This document shows positions 27,981 to 38,560 of a stretch of 64,000 nucleotides of DNA, piece by piece. The stretch lies in assembly GCF_022343555.1 (NCBI RefSeq), contig NZ_JAKQZH010000002.1, forward strand, positions 806,001 through 870,000, read 5' to 3'. Within the stretch, counting starts at the first letter, position 1. Every line of letters starts with the position of its first letter. The stretch comes from Marinobacter sp. C7. Lineage in GTDB: Bacteria; Pseudomonadota; Gammaproteobacteria; Pseudomonadales; Oleiphilaceae. The notes under the pieces are model-generated. The model saw nothing but the letters and a program-made list of their open reading frames with translations, ran no database searches and was not told where the DNA came from. The position numbers and the translations under genes were made by a program.

Positions 27981-29195
27981 TCAGCTCATCAACTCCGCAA
28001 ACGAGTAATAGGTCAGCAAGTCGCCGGCCTTCACCGTTGTGTTCTCCGGAACCACGGCAAGCCCCTCCGCCCAGCAGGCGGAGCTGAGAACGCCGGAGCT
28101 CTGGTTGGGGTAGGAGACAATCTGGAGCTCGTCGCCCGATATGTCTTTCCTGGCCCGCACGAACTCGCGGCGAATGGAAGGGGACTCCACATCAAAGCCG
28201 GCCGGCAACCGTTCGCCCACAGGCCAGGTCCTGTGACGTCCCTGGCATTTCCGGATATAAGGCATGCCAACAACAAGGAAGGTCACCAGAACGGTGGCGG
28301 GATTGCCCGGCAGGCCCAGGACAGGCGTCCCGTCGATAGTGCCGAACGCCAGTGGCTTGCCCGGCTTGATCGCCAGTCGCCAGAGCGAAAGCTGGCCCAG
28401 TTCCTCCAGCACCACCCGGACGTGGTCTTCCTCGCCCACCGAGACGCCGCCGCTGGTAATCACCAGGTCCGCCTCGGAGGCGGCGCGCTTGAGGGTGTCC
28501 CGTGTTGCTTCCCGGTTGTCTCTCAAGGTCTCGCAGATCGTGACCTCGCAGCCGGCCTGTGCGAGCAGGCCGAGCAGGGTGAATCGGTTGGAATTGTAGA
28601 TCTGGCCGCCGGCGAGCGGTTCTCCCGGGTCCACCAGTTCATCGCCGGTGGTGAGCACCGCCACTTTCATGCGGGCGAGCACCGACACCCTGGCAAAGCC
28701 CATGGAGGCGAGCAGGCCCATCTCCTGGGGGCGGATCGGTGTGCCCCTGACCAGGGCGATATCGCCCTGTTTCAGGTCCTGACCCCGATTGCGTATGTTC
28801 TGCCCCCCGGCAACCTCGGCTTGAACCAGGATGCCATCGTCGGTCACCTCGACCCGCTCCTGCATCACTACCGCATCGGCCCCTTCGGGGATTTCCGAGC
28901 CGGTGAAGATCCGGGCGGCGGTGCCCTCGGCCAGTGGGGTCGGGGCCTCGCCGGCCGCAATCCGGCCGGAAACCGGGATCGGCTGGCCGGATTTCAGGTC
29001 GGCCCTGCGAATGGCGTAGCCATCCACCGCACTGTTATCCGCCGGAGGAACATCCGCCGGTACGTGCAGGTTTTCAGCGAGCACACGTCCCAGACTCTCG
29101 GCGAGCGGGACAGTTTCGACCCAGGAAATCTCCGGGGCCCGGTCCAGGATGTGGGCGATGGCATCGTCGACGGACGTCAGGTTTTGGCCTGCCAT
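27981..29195 (-). CDS. moeA: Molybdopterin molybdenumtransferase
   Basis: A 404-residue enzyme that inserts molybdate into adenylated molybdopterin. Recognisable segments are the N-terminal [36 protein letters not shown], the MoCF-binding core [13 protein letters not shown] and [13 protein letters not shown], and [12 protein letters not shown]. Length fits MoeA. It follows moaB by 13 bases. Confidence 0.96.
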   Translation of the reverse strand: MAGQNLTSVDDAIAHILDRAPEISWVETVPLAESLGRVLAENLHVPADVPPADNSAVDGYAIRRADLKSGQPIPVSGRIAAGEAPTPLAEGTAARIFTGSEIPEGADAVVMQERVEVTDDGILVQAEVAGGQNIRNRGQDLKQGDIALVRGTPIRPQEMGLLASMGFARVSVLARMKVAVLTTGDELVDPGEPLAGGQIYNSNRFTLLGLLAQAGCEVTICETLRDNREATRDTLKRAASEADLVITSGGVSVGEEDHVRVVLEELGQLSLWRLAIKPGKPLAFGTIDGTPVLGLPGNPATVLVTFLVVGMPYIRKCQGRHRTWPVGERLPAGFDVESPSIRREFVRARKDISGDELQIVSYPNQSSGVLSSACWAEGLAVVPENTTVKAGDLLTYYSFAELMS

Positions 29196-29208
29196 GGATC
29201 AGCTCCTG

Positions 29209-29784
29209 TTACTTGGTTGCCCGGTTGCCGATGACCTGCTGCAAGCGCGGGAACGCGTCGTTTCCGGGTTTGCGCAGGGTCAGGGCGGTGAAGTTGCAGG
29301 GCTGGTGCCGGCTGTCCAGCTGGCTCTTAAGGATGCCTTCCCAGCCGGTGCGGCAGGCACTGGTTGACCCCGGCAAACAGAAGATCACGGTGTGGTTGGC
29401 CAGACCGCCAAAAGCCCGGGACTGGATGGTCGAGGAGCCGATCTCCTCCGCAGAGAGGCGACGGAACTCTTCGCCGAAGCCCTCGACGGATTTGTCCAGC
29501 AGCGCCCCCACAGCCTCTGGAGTGCTGTCACGCTCATGGAAACCGGTGCCACCGGTAATGATGACCACGTGGATCTCCGGATCTGCGATCCACTGGGACA
29601 TTATGGCCCGGATCAGGTAGACATCATCGGGCAGAATGCGGCGGGCAATCAGGTTGTGTCCCGCTTCAACCGCACTGTCCTCCAGAAACTGGCCTGAGGT
29701 GTCCTGTTCCGGCCCGCGGGTGTCGGAGACGGTGAGGATGGCTATGTTCAGGGGTCTGAATTCGGTGGTGTTTTCGCTGCTCAT
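29209..29784 (-). CDS. moaB: Molybdenum cofactor biosynthesis protein B
   Basis: A 191-residue MoaB/MogA-fold protein implicated in adenylating molybdopterin before metal insertion. Segments [35 protein letters not shown] and [18 protein letters not shown] are typical. I chose the ATG at 29784 ([13 protein letters not shown]); an open frame reaches back to 29874 with a basic, Pro-rich leader unlike the family. It is the first gene of the operon and divergent from rho. moaA, moaC and mobA are not in the window, so the rest of the pathway must be elsewhere. Confidence 0.93.
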   Translation of the reverse strand: MSSENTTEFRPLNIAILTVSDTRGPEQDTSGQFLEDSAVEAGHNLIARRILPDDVYLIRAIMSQWIADPEIHVVIITGGTGFHERDSTPEAVGALLDKSVEGFGEEFRRLSAEEIGSSTIQSRAFGGLANHTVIFCLPGSTSACRTGWEGILKSQLDSRHQPCNFTALTLRKPGNDAFPRLQQVIGNRATK

Positions 29785-29941
29785 GACTGGGCTCCGCCTT
29801 CTGAAAACTGGAGGTGATGGAATTTTCTTCAGTATCCGTATTGGCGAGGGATAATGGAAGGGGAGTAACCCCATAGGGGGAGGTGTCGGGCCAGTGTTGC
29901 CCCCGTTTCATGGTAATTTGGTCTAATTTTGGTCAGTGCAC

Positions 29942-29971
29942 TTGACATTCGCAGCCAAGGTGGCCGATTAT
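29942..29971 (+). promoter_or_regulatory. Candidate rho promoter and long leader (to 30155)
   Basis: TTGACA (29942-29947), an 18-base spacer and GATTAT (29966-29971) form a plausible sigma70 promoter about 185 bases upstream of the rho ATG. The 371-base region 29785-30155 between moaB and rho otherwise has no convincing gene. The long C/T-rich leader (30000-30140) fits the known autoregulation of rho by Rho-dependent attenuation in other bacteria; no Shine-Dalgarno is visible just before the start codon. Confidence 0.5.
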
Positions 29972-30155
29972 CCTTCTTGCCCGGCGAACGGTTGTTCCCA
30001 CTCTACTGGCTTCAGCAAACTATTCCGGATTCCACAACACCGGCTTGCTCCATCTGGCCAGCACCTGTTTCAGCTTTTTATTTGTTCAATACGTTCAGGG
30101 GCACCCCTGTCATTCCAACACTCGTTTATTTCCATTCCTGAAAATCCAACAAACT

Positions 30156-31418
<1,263 letters not shown>

Positions 31419-31455
31419 CCAGCCTTTGCGCTTGGGCCTGCGGGGGCGGGCGGTA

Positions 31456-31550
31456 CCGGGGATGGCCTCCCCGGACACGCCGTGAATACGTCCCTGTAGG
31501 CTTGGTCTTGCCATCCCTGGCAAGACACAGTCCGGGGAGGCCATCCCCGG
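31456..31550. repeat. Intergenic hairpin element, copy B (conserved loop, 21-bp perfect stem)
   Basis: The arms 31456-31476 and 31530-31550 are perfect reverse complements (arm CCGGGGATGGCCTCCCCGGAC). The loop, read on the minus strand, contains GCCAGGGATGGC, CAAGCCTACAGGGACGT and GGCGTGT, matching the loop of the element at 5603-5712 although the stems are unrelated. A nested 9-bp hairpin (GTCTTGCCA / TGGCAAGAC) lies at 31505-31526. The element fills most of the 253-base gap between rho and ubiD and could help end rho transcription. Confidence 0.85.
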
Positions 31551-31671
31551 CACTGCCGTTCAGACACTGTGCGCGCACTTTCTTGATTCCCCACCTCGTG
31601 TCGGCACTGCACCGGCAGTCCAGGCGACGAGTCACTCCGTACCTATAGGCCGATAAAGAACGGAGCACACG

Positions 31672-33159
31672 ATGAAATACAACGACCTGCGTGATTTCAT
31701 TCATCAGCTGGAAAAGCTGGGTGAGCTGAAACGGATCAGCGTGGAGGTCGACCCACACCTGGAGATGACCGAGATCTGTGACCGTACCCTGCGGGCAGGT
31801 GGGCCGGCGTTGCTGTTCGAAAATCCGAAAGGGTATGACATGCCGGTGCTGGCCAATCTGTTCGGGACCCCGAAGCGGGTGGCGTTGGGCATGGGGCAGG
31901 ACAATGTCACGGCGCTGCGGGACATTGGCAAACTGTTGGCGTTTCTGAAGGAGCCGGATCCCCCCAAGGGTTTCAAGGACGCCATCGAGAAGCTGCCACT
32001 TTTCAGGCAGGTGATGCGAATGAGTCCGAAAGTGCTCCGTTCGGCGCCCTGTCAGGAGGTGGTGATCGAGAAAGATCAGGTGGATCTGTACCAGATTCCG
32101 GTACAGCACTGCTGGCCCGGGGATGCCGGCCCGCTGGTGACCTGGCCGTTGGTGATTACCCGTGGGCCGCACAAGGAGCGGCAGAATCTGGGGATCTACC
32201 GGCAGCAGGTAATCGGGCGTAACCGGTTGATAATGCGGTGGCTCAGTCATCGTGGCGGTGCGCTGGATTTCCGGGAGTTCCAGAAGGCGAATCCGGGCAA
32301 GCCGTACCCGGTGGCCGTGGCGCTGGGAGCGGATCCGGCTACGATCCTCGGGGCGGTGACGCCGGTGCCGGATACTCTGTCCGAATATGCCTTTGCCGGG
32401 CTGCTGCGTGGCTCTCGTACGGAGCTGGTTCAGGCCGGTTTGAGTGATTTGCAGGTGCCAGCCAGTGCCGAGATCGTGCTCGAGGGCTTTATCTACCCGG
32501 ACGATATGGCGCCCGAAGGACCGTTCGGTGACCACACCGGCTATTACAACGAGGTAGACCAGTTCCCGGTGTTTACCGTGGAGCGGATCACCCACCGCAG
32601 GGAGCCGATCTATCACAGCACCTACACCGGCCGCCCGCCCGACGAGCCCGCGATTCTGGGCGTGGCGCTGAACGAGGTGTTTATTCCGATTCTGCAGAAG
32701 CAGTTCCCGGAGATCGTGGATTTCTATCTGCCACCAGAAGGCTGTTCCTACCGGCTTGCCGTAGTAACGATGAAGAAACAGTACCCCGGCCATGCAAAAC
32801 GGGTGATGATGGGCGTATGGTCGTTTTTGCGGCAGTTCATGTATACCAAATTCGTCATCGTCACTGATGACGATGTGAATGCCCGCAACTGGGAAGATGT
32901 GATCTGGGCGATCACCACCAGGATGGACCCGGTCCGGGATACAACAATGGTGGAGAATACGCCGATCGATTACCTCGATTTTGCGTCGCCGGTCTCCGGG
33001 CTTGGCTCGAAGATGGGCATGGACGCCACCAACAAGTGGCCCGGTGAAACCGACCGGGAATGGGGTGAACCGATTGCCATGACCGATGAGGTGAAGCAGC
33101 GCGTGGATGACATCTGGGACAGTCTGGGGATTGAAATCCCGGCCTCCCGCCCTGATTGA
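31672..33159 (+). CDS. ubiD: 4-hydroxy-3-polyprenylbenzoate decarboxylase
   Basis: A 495-residue prenylated-FMN-dependent decarboxylase of the ubiquinone pathway. Family segments include [21 protein letters not shown] at the N-terminus, [21 protein letters not shown] in the flavin region, [20 protein letters not shown] with the catalytic Glu, and [15 protein letters not shown]. Length matches E. coli UbiD. The flavin prenyltransferase ubiX is not in the window. The next gene begins 13 bases downstream and is probably cotranscribed. Confidence 0.95.
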   Translation: MKYNDLRDFIHQLEKLGELKRISVEVDPHLEMTEICDRTLRAGGPALLFENPKGYDMPVLANLFGTPKRVALGMGQDNVTALRDIGKLLAFLKEPDPPKGFKDAIEKLPLFRQVMRMSPKVLRSAPCQEVVIEKDQVDLYQIPVQHCWPGDAGPLVTWPLVITRGPHKERQNLGIYRQQVIGRNRLIMRWLSHRGGALDFREFQKANPGKPYPVAVALGADPATILGAVTPVPDTLSEYAFAGLLRGSRTELVQAGLSDLQVPASAEIVLEGFIYPDDMAPEGPFGDHTGYYNEVDQFPVFTVERITHRREPIYHSTYTGRPPDEPAILGVALNEVFIPILQKQFPEIVDFYLPPEGCSYRLAVVTMKKQYPGHAKRVMMGVWSFLRQFMYTKFVIVTDDDVNARNWEDVIWAITTRMDPVRDTTMVENTPIDYLDFASPVSGLGSKMGMDATNKWPGETDREWGEPIAMTDEVKQRVDDIWDSLGIEIPASRPD

Positions 33160-33172
33160 GAAGGACAGTCAT

Positions 33173-34162
33173 TTGCATCGGGTTGTGCTGTGGCCTTCCG
33201 GGCTGCGTTTTTCGGCGGATCCCGGCACCGACCTGCTCAGTGCCGCGGCGCAGGCAGGTGTTGCCGTACCTGCGGCGTGCCGCAATGGAGTCTGTGAGAT
33301 CTGTGAGGCCCGGTTGCGGTCCGGAGAGGCCCTGAACACCCGCAATCAACGTGAAATTTCGATTGGTGAGCGCCTGATGATGTGTCGAACCCACGCGCTC
33401 GCCGACCTGGAACTGGAGATAACCGCCGTTATGGCAGCAGGAAACAATCAGCCCCGCAAGGTGCAGGCAAAGGTGGTGGATGTCCGGTCCATCAGCCACG
33501 ACGTTTACCGGGTGGAACTGGAAATTCCCCGCCGCCGGGAGCTGTCCTTCCACGCGGGACAATACCTTTCGGTAAACCTGCCCGACGCGGACCCCTGCTA
33601 TTTCTCCATCGCCAGCAGCCCGTCGGCCCAGAACATCGAGTTGCACATCCAGGCGTCTCCGGACTGGGTGTCGGCGCAGAAGGTGATTGATGCCCTGACC
33701 TCCGGCCAGGATGTAACACTTGAGCTGCCCCACGGCAAAGCCTGTCTGGCGTCAGCGCCGGAGAAGCCAGTGTTGCTGGTAGCCGCCGGCACCGGCTTTG
33801 CCCAGATGAAGAGTCTGGTGGATTACCTGCGCGAGACCAGCTTCAATCACCCCATCAAGCTCTACTGGGGGGTACGCAAGCACGAAGACATGTATCTGCG
33901 GACCCTGGCCCAGCAATGGGAGCGGGACTGGCCGCCGTTCACCTTCCTGCCGGTGGTGGGTGATGATGAGGACAATGATTGGGGCGGGCACCATGATCAG
34001 CTGGTGCGGGCCGTGTTGGCTTCCGGCATGGACTGGCAGAATGTGGAAGTGCATGCCAGTGGGTCACCCACTATGGTCTATACACTGATGGATGCGCTGA
34101 TTGAGGCAGGCTTGCCGCAGGCGGCGTTTTTCTCCGACGTATTGGAGTACGCGCCCAGGTGA
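33173..34162 (+). CDS. Ferredoxin-NAD(P)H flavin reductase fusion (AscD/Fre-like)
   Basis: A 329-residue protein with an N-terminal plant-type [2Fe-2S] domain (Cys36, Cys41, Cys44, Cys71) fused to a ferredoxin-NADP reductase module. The FAD region is FHAGQYLSVNLPD and YFSIASSP, and the NAD(P)H region begins VAAGTGFAQMKSL. The Arg usual in the RxYS/RPFS flavin motif is Cys here (PCYFSIAS). I chose the TTG at 33173, 13 bases after ubiD, which has GAGAAGGA upstream; a longer frame to 33107 would overlap ubiD by over 50 bases. Pseudomonas has a similar gene after ubiD (from memory), suggesting electron supply for UbiD-related or flavin chemistry. Confidence 0.85.
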   Translation: MHRVVLWPSGLRFSADPGTDLLSAAAQAGVAVPAACRNGVCEICEARLRSGEALNTRNQREISIGERLMMCRTHALADLELEITAVMAAGNNQPRKVQAKVVDVRSISHDVYRVELEIPRRRELSFHAGQYLSVNLPDADPCYFSIASSPSAQNIELHIQASPDWVSAQKVIDALTSGQDVTLELPHGKACLASAPEKPVLLVAAGTGFAQMKSLVDYLRETSFNHPIKLYWGVRKHEDMYLRTLAQQWERDWPPFTFLPVVGDDEDNDWGGHHDQLVRAVLASGMDWQNVEVHASGSPTMVYTLMDALIEAGLPQAAFFSDVLEYAPR

Positions 34163-34166
34163 AGAT

Positions 34167-34338
34167 GGGGTCAGAAGAAAGCTTTCTTCTGACCCCGACT
34201 TGGCGCCATCCCCGAGTTATCGCTCAGGGATGAAAATGGGGTCAGATGAAAGCGTTCATCTGACCCCGTCCTGGCGCTATCTCCGAGTCAGCGGCCGGGC
34301 ATGAAATCGGGGTCAGATGAACGCTTTCATCTGACCCC
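34167..34338. repeat. Tandem array of three GGGGTCAGA palindromes, 71-bp period
   Basis: Three 30-base palindromes lie at 34167-34196, 34238-34267 and 34309-34338, each starting exactly 71 bases after the last. The first is a perfect palindrome (GGGGTCAGAAGAAAG and its complement); the other two have 13-bp arms GGGGTCAGATGAA around a 4-base loop. The two spacers are also related (TGGCGC.ATC.CCGAGT). The array occupies the gap between convergent genes (flavin reductase and hemY). It resembles REP-type elements; no transposase is adjacent. Confidence 0.92.
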
Positions 34339-34373
34339 TTCTTCTCGGCGTTGCCCCGGTTTTGGCCGCCAGC

Positions 34374-35615
34374 TCAGGCCCGCGGCATCGGCAGCTCCGG
34401 CAACCCGTTATCCTGTGCCAGCCCCTGCATCATCAGTTTGATGCTCAGTTCTTCCTCACCCATGTGGGCGTTCAGGCGGCTTAGTTCTGCCAGGGCCTCC
34501 CGGCTGCGCCGCAGGCGCAGGCTGGTCTCGAAGTACTCCCGTGCCTTGCCCCAAAGCTCATTGCGCAGGCTCAGGCGGCCCAGGGCCAGCAGGAGTTCGG
34601 GGTTGTTGGGCCGGTCCTTGAGCCACTGCTCGGCGATCAACAGCTGCTCATCCGTTTTCTGCCCCTCAATCCGCCCGTAAAGGTTGATCAGCTCGTCACT
34701 CCAGTGATTCCGCAGCACTTTGCGCAGTAACGTCTCGGCCTGGGCCTCGTCGCCGAGCCGGGCCAGCAGGCGGGCGTAATCCCGGATGGTGTATTCATCC
34801 CGGCGCAGGAACCCGGGCAGCTCGTCCCACAGACGGGTCAGCGGCTCGAGGGACGCTTCCGGGTCTTCCTTGCGCGTCCGCTCACACTCCTCGGCCGCCT
34901 GTTCCAGCAGGTTGTGCCAGACTTCCCGTTCCAGTTCGTGGAATTCGGCTTCCGGCAGGACGTCGCGCTTGCTGAGCTCGGGTAACAGCCTGGACAATTC
35001 GCGCCAGTCTTCGAGTCTCAGATAGGTGTTCTTGAGGAGTTTGAGCACAAAGGGGTGGTGCGGTGACTGCTTGCGAAGGCGCACCAGGGTTGCCAGCGCC
35101 TGTTCGAGGCGGTTGCCCGCGAGTTGCAGCTGGGCCTGGGTGATCCCCACGGCAAGGTCCGATCCCGGCGTGCTATCAAACGCCTTGCGAAGCAGGTCGT
35201 CCACGGCCTCATGGTCACCGGACTCAAAAGCGGCCTGGGCGGCTGCCAGGTAGTTGATCAGCGGCGTATCGGCTTTGTCGGCAGCGGAGGTCAGCAGCTT
35301 CCGGGCCCTGGGCCAGTTTCCTTCCGCCAGTGCCAGCAGTCCCTGGGTGGTGCGGCGCCGGGCGCGGCGCTCGTTCCCCCGGGCGATCCAGCCTGCCACC
35401 ACGCCGGTGCCCTGGCGAAAGCGGCGGATCAGGTTAATCGTCACGACCGTCAGTACGACCAGTGCTACAAACAGCGCCAGGCCCACCCAGAAATTGGTTT
35501 CCACCAGATAGTGGCCAAGGCTGACCCGGATATAGCCAAGGTCATATTGCAGGCCAAGCGCCAGTCCGGTGCCGATCAGCAATGCAACCAGGATAATCAG
35601 CAGGAGGCGGATCAT
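34374..35615 (-). CDS. hemY: HemY, heme-biosynthesis-associated TPR membrane protein
   Basis: A 413-residue inner-membrane protein with two N-terminal membrane helices (about 2-20 and 42-62) and the HemY_N domain, followed by TPR-like helical repeats to the end. This is the gammaproteobacterial HemY of the hemCDXY cluster, not the protoporphyrinogen oxidase of Gram-positive bacteria that shares the name. Its biochemical role is unsettled. The start overlaps the hemX stop by 4 bases. Confidence 0.92.
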   Translation of the reverse strand: MIRLLLIILVALLIGTGLALGLQYDLGYIRVSLGHYLVETNFWVGLALFVALVVLTVVTINLIRRFRQGTGVVAGWIARGNERRARRRTTQGLLALAEGNWPRARKLLTSAADKADTPLINYLAAAQAAFESGDHEAVDDLLRKAFDSTPGSDLAVGITQAQLQLAGNRLEQALATLVRLRKQSPHHPFVLKLLKNTYLRLEDWRELSRLLPELSKRDVLPEAEFHELEREVWHNLLEQAAEECERTRKEDPEASLEPLTRLWDELPGFLRRDEYTIRDYARLLARLGDEAQAETLLRKVLRNHWSDELINLYGRIEGQKTDEQLLIAEQWLKDRPNNPELLLALGRLSLRNELWGKAREYFETSLRLRRSREALAELSRLNAHMGEEELSIKLMMQGLAQDNGLPELPMPRA

Positions 35616-36739
35616 GATTCCGTGCCTCCGGCGTCGGCACCGGTCTCCTCGCCTTCACCGTTGCCACCATTACCATTGAGGCGGCCCGCAAGGCGTTGCT
35701 TCAGGAGCTCCAGGGATTTGCTGATATCCGGCAGGTCCGGATCGACGTTACGTGTGGCAAGTTCCGCCAGGGTATCCGACAGTGCTTTCACCCGCGGGTT
35801 TTCCGGGTTGTACCAGTCGCTGATTGCAGCCCGGGCCTTGGCTAGGGCACGCTCGTAAAGGGCCTGGTTGCCGCGCAGAACCGCCATTTCCGCTTCCTCC
35901 AGCATCAACTGCAGGTTGAGGCGGGCATAGGCACTCTGGTCCGGGGATAGCAGCGGTTTGACCGGTTCATCCAGCCGGCGGACCACCACGACCCGGCCGA
36001 GTGTGTCGGTGAACTGGTTCCAGGCCTGATCGAGCAGGCTCGGGCCACCTTCGGTGGCGTCCAGTGTGGCGCTGCCATCACCGCCGACGAATCCGGGGGC
36101 GGATTCATGAATCAGGGCCTGATCGGTGAGCTGGTTGACGCTGTCGATGCCGGCTTCCAGGGTCAGATACAGTCCGGTGCGGTCGACGTTCTCAATGCCT
36201 TTCAGGGCCAGCAGCTCCCGGGCCAGTTGCTGGCGCACGGGGTAGACGCCGATGTCGTCGGATTCGGCCAGTACCTCGTCGGCGGCCTGCAAGGCGGAGA
36301 TGGCGCCGCCAATATCCTTTTCGATCTGAAGGCGCTGGTTGGCGATACGAAGCAGGTATTCCGCCTCGGCCAGCAACCAGTCGGTACGGGTGCGGTTACC
36401 CGCCTCCAGCAACTCCCGGGCGTTGTGGTCGATCTGGCGTTGCTGGGTAGCGATCAATTCGCGCTGGTCGGCCAGCTTCTGTTCAAGGGCCTGGAGTCGC
36501 TGAGCCTGTTGGCTGCCGCGATCACCGTAGAGATCTTCCAGCTGGCGGGTATCCTGTTGCAGGTTTTCGAGGGTCTGCAAGGTGGCCTGGTGGGTTTGCC
36601 ACTGCTGCCAGCTCCACAGGGACAGGGCGATGGCAGTCAACAGTGCAACGGTCGCAAGCAGCCACAGGGGCCAGAGCTTCTGGCGCTTCGGCTGTTCCCG
36701 GGAAATGGTAGCGGGCAGTTGATCGGTTGTTTCAGTCAC
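35612..36739 (-). CDS. hemX: HemX-family membrane protein
   Basis: A 375-residue protein with a short cytoplasmic N-terminus, one membrane helix (about 23-43, LWPLWLLATVALLTAIALSLW) and a long helical, partly coiled-coil periplasmic domain. It matches the HemX family, often annotated as uroporphyrinogen-III C-methyltransferase, but no SAM-methyltransferase motif is visible, so that enzyme name is doubtful. The last 25 residues are Gly/Glu/Asn rich. It follows hemD by 8 bases in the hem operon. Confidence 0.9.
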   Translation of the reverse strand: MTETTDQLPATISREQPKRQKLWPLWLLATVALLTAIALSLWSWQQWQTHQATLQTLENLQQDTRQLEDLYGDRGSQQAQRLQALEQKLADQRELIATQQRQIDHNARELLEAGNRTRTDWLLAEAEYLLRIANQRLQIEKDIGGAISALQAADEVLAESDDIGVYPVRQQLARELLALKGIENVDRTGLYLTLEAGIDSVNQLTDQALIHESAPGFVGGDGSATLDATEGGPSLLDQAWNQFTDTLGRVVVVRRLDEPVKPLLSPDQSAYARLNLQLMLEEAEMAVLRGNQALYERALAKARAAISDWYNPENPRVKALSDTLAELATRNVDPDLPDISKSLELLKQRLAGRLNGNGGNGEGEETGADAGGTES

Positions 36740-36747
36740 GGGCGTCC

Positions 36748-37560
36748 TTACGTTTTATTTGCGGCGCCACCGTTTCCGCCATAAAGCTGTGCTGCAACAG
36801 TGGCCACGATGTCATTATCGGCAAGACTTCCTGGTACACACGGTTTTTCGAACCCCGCCTCACGGGCCGTCTGGGCCACGCGTTCGGCGGGAACGATCAG
36901 TAACCTATCGTATAGATTATGGCCGCTCTTCGCACATAGTGCGATGAGATTGTTCAAGGTTTCCCCGGACAGTGCCACGATGACCTCCGGCGCGAACTCA
37001 CCCAGGACAGCGTTCACTTTCTCCGCGGAGTGGTCCGGACAGAAGCGTCGATACAGGGGCAGCACGGTAACCCTGGCCCCTCTCGATTCCAGAGTCTGCC
37101 GGATCAGTTCACGACCTTCCTCGCCACGGGCCAGCAGCACCCGTTCGCCGTCGGAACGCGTCAGGGAGGGAAGCTGGAGCAGGGCTTCGCTGGTCCAGCC
37201 GTTGGCAGGCCTCCGCACGGACAGACCCTGCCCGGCCAGAACCGCTGCGGTACCGGCCCCCACTGCATACCAGCGTATTCCCATGGGAATCTGGGGCCAC
37301 CAGGTGTCGATTTCCTCCAGCAGCCGGCGGGCGGCGTAGGGGCTGACGGCAATAACGTGGGTGAACTGGTCCAGATTGAGGATGGTGGTGCGGCTTTCCG
37401 GGGTTTCCGGCAGCGGCTCGCGGTCAATCAGCGGCAGGATCCGGACCTCGGCACCGGCCGACTCAAAGGCCCCGGCGAGGCGTCTGGCCTCTGGCTCCGG
37501 CCGGCAGATCAGGATCCGCCGGCCGCTGAGGTCAGGCCGATCAGCGCGGGGTGTGACCAT
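36748..37560 (-). CDS. hemD: Uroporphyrinogen-III synthase
   Basis: A 270-residue enzyme that cyclises hydroxymethylbilane with inversion of ring D to uroporphyrinogen III. The family is weakly conserved in sequence, but the two-domain pattern with [11 protein letters not shown]...[37 protein letters not shown] and [13 protein letters not shown] supports it, and the operon position is decisive. I chose the ATG at 37560, giving a 20-base overlap with hemC; the frame remains open to 37770 inside hemC but that part is antisense-like filler. Confidence 0.92.
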   Translation of the reverse strand: MVTPRADRPDLSGRRILICRPEPEARRLAGAFESAGAEVRILPLIDREPLPETPESRTTILNLDQFTHVIAVSPYAARRLLEEIDTWWPQIPMGIRWYAVGAGTAAVLAGQGLSVRRPANGWTSEALLQLPSLTRSDGERVLLARGEEGRELIRQTLESRGARVTVLPLYRRFCPDHSAEKVNAVLGEFAPEVIVALSGETLNNLIALCAKSGHNLYDRLLIVPAERVAQTAREAGFEKPCVPGSLADNDIVATVAAQLYGGNGGAANKT

Positions 37561-38482
37561 AGATTTCCGCCAGTACCTTGTCCGCGCCCATGGCCAGCAG
37601 GTCTTCGGCAAGTTCACGGCCCAGGCGTTCTCCCTCAGCGCGGGGTGCCCGGCCTTCCACCCGGAAGATCTGCTCGCCATTGACTGCGCCCACCAGGCCG
37701 CGTAGCCACAGTGTGTCGTCGTCTTCCAGCAGCGCGTACGCGGCGATGGGTACCTGGCAGCCGCCTTCAAGGCGGCGATTCAGTGCCCGCTCGGCGCGGA
37801 CCCGGTCTGCCGTGTCGGTGTGATTCAGCGGTGCGATCAGTTCCAGCAGTTCGGTGTCATTGACCCGGCATTCGATCCCGAGGGCACCCTGGCCGACGGC
37901 GGGCAGCGATACCGTGTCAGGCAGGCAGTAGCGGATGCGGTTGTGGAAACCCAGGCGCTTGAGGCCGGAGCTGGCCAGCACGATGGCGTCGTACTCCTCG
38001 GCATCCAGCTTGGCCAGCCGGGTGTTTACATTCCCGCGCAGGACCCTGATTTGCAGGTCGGGGCGATAGGCCCGCAGCTGGGCTTCCCGGCGCAGGCTGG
38101 CAGTACCCACCACAGCACCGTCAGGGAGCGAGTCTACGGTTTCGTACTTGTTGCTGACGAAGGCATCGGTCGGATCCTCCCGCTCGCAGATAGCCACCAG
38201 ATCCAGTCCTTCCGGGAACTCCATGGGTACGTCTTTCATGGAGTGAACGGCCAGGTCGGCACGGCCGTCGAGCATGGCTTCTTCGAGCTCTTTCACAAAC
38301 AGGCCCTTGCCCCCGATCTTGGCCAGCGGGACATCCAGGATCTTGTCGCCCTGGGTCTTGATCTTGACCAGCTCAACGCTGACGTTGTCGTGCAGACGCT
38401 CCAGTTCGGACTTGATGTGTTCCGCCTGCCAGAGCGCCAGGGCGCTGCTGCGGGTTGCGATGCGAAGGGTACGTTTGGACAT
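37541..38482 (-). CDS. hemC: Porphobilinogen deaminase (hydroxymethylbilane synthase)
   Basis: A 313-residue cytoplasmic enzyme that polymerises four porphobilinogens. The dipyrromethane cofactor Cys lies in [15 protein letters not shown], the active-site Asp and Arg region in [15 protein letters not shown], and the N-terminus [17 protein letters not shown] is typical. I use the ATG at 38482; an in-frame GTG three codons upstream (38491) is an alternative. It heads the hemC-hemD-hemX-hemY cluster, about 80 bases after algR. Confidence 0.95.
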   Translation of the reverse strand: MSKRTLRIATRSSALALWQAEHIKSELERLHDNVSVELVKIKTQGDKILDVPLAKIGGKGLFVKELEEAMLDGRADLAVHSMKDVPMEFPEGLDLVAICEREDPTDAFVSNKYETVDSLPDGAVVGTASLRREAQLRAYRPDLQIRVLRGNVNTRLAKLDAEEYDAIVLASSGLKRLGFHNRIRYCLPDTVSLPAVGQGALGIECRVNDTELLELIAPLNHTDTADRVRAERALNRRLEGGCQVPIAAYALLEDDDTLWLRGLVGAVNGEQIFRVEGRAPRAEGERLGRELAEDLLAMGADKVLAEIYGHTPR

Positions 38483-38560
38483 GGCACTCACTGTCGGTTG
38501 GGAAAATGTCCGCCAAGGTTAACGCGTGAAGGCAGAAATGTCCCGTGGTGAAAACCGCAG

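Noticed and set aside
34167..34338. Possible CRISPR array
   Set aside because: Repeats are perfect palindromes of 30 bases with related, not unique, spacers and no cas genes; this is a REP-like tandem duplication.
37561..37770. N-terminal extension of hemD
   Set aside because: These 70 codons lie inside hemC in another frame and do not resemble uroporphyrinogen-III synthase; the Met at 37560 is the natural start.
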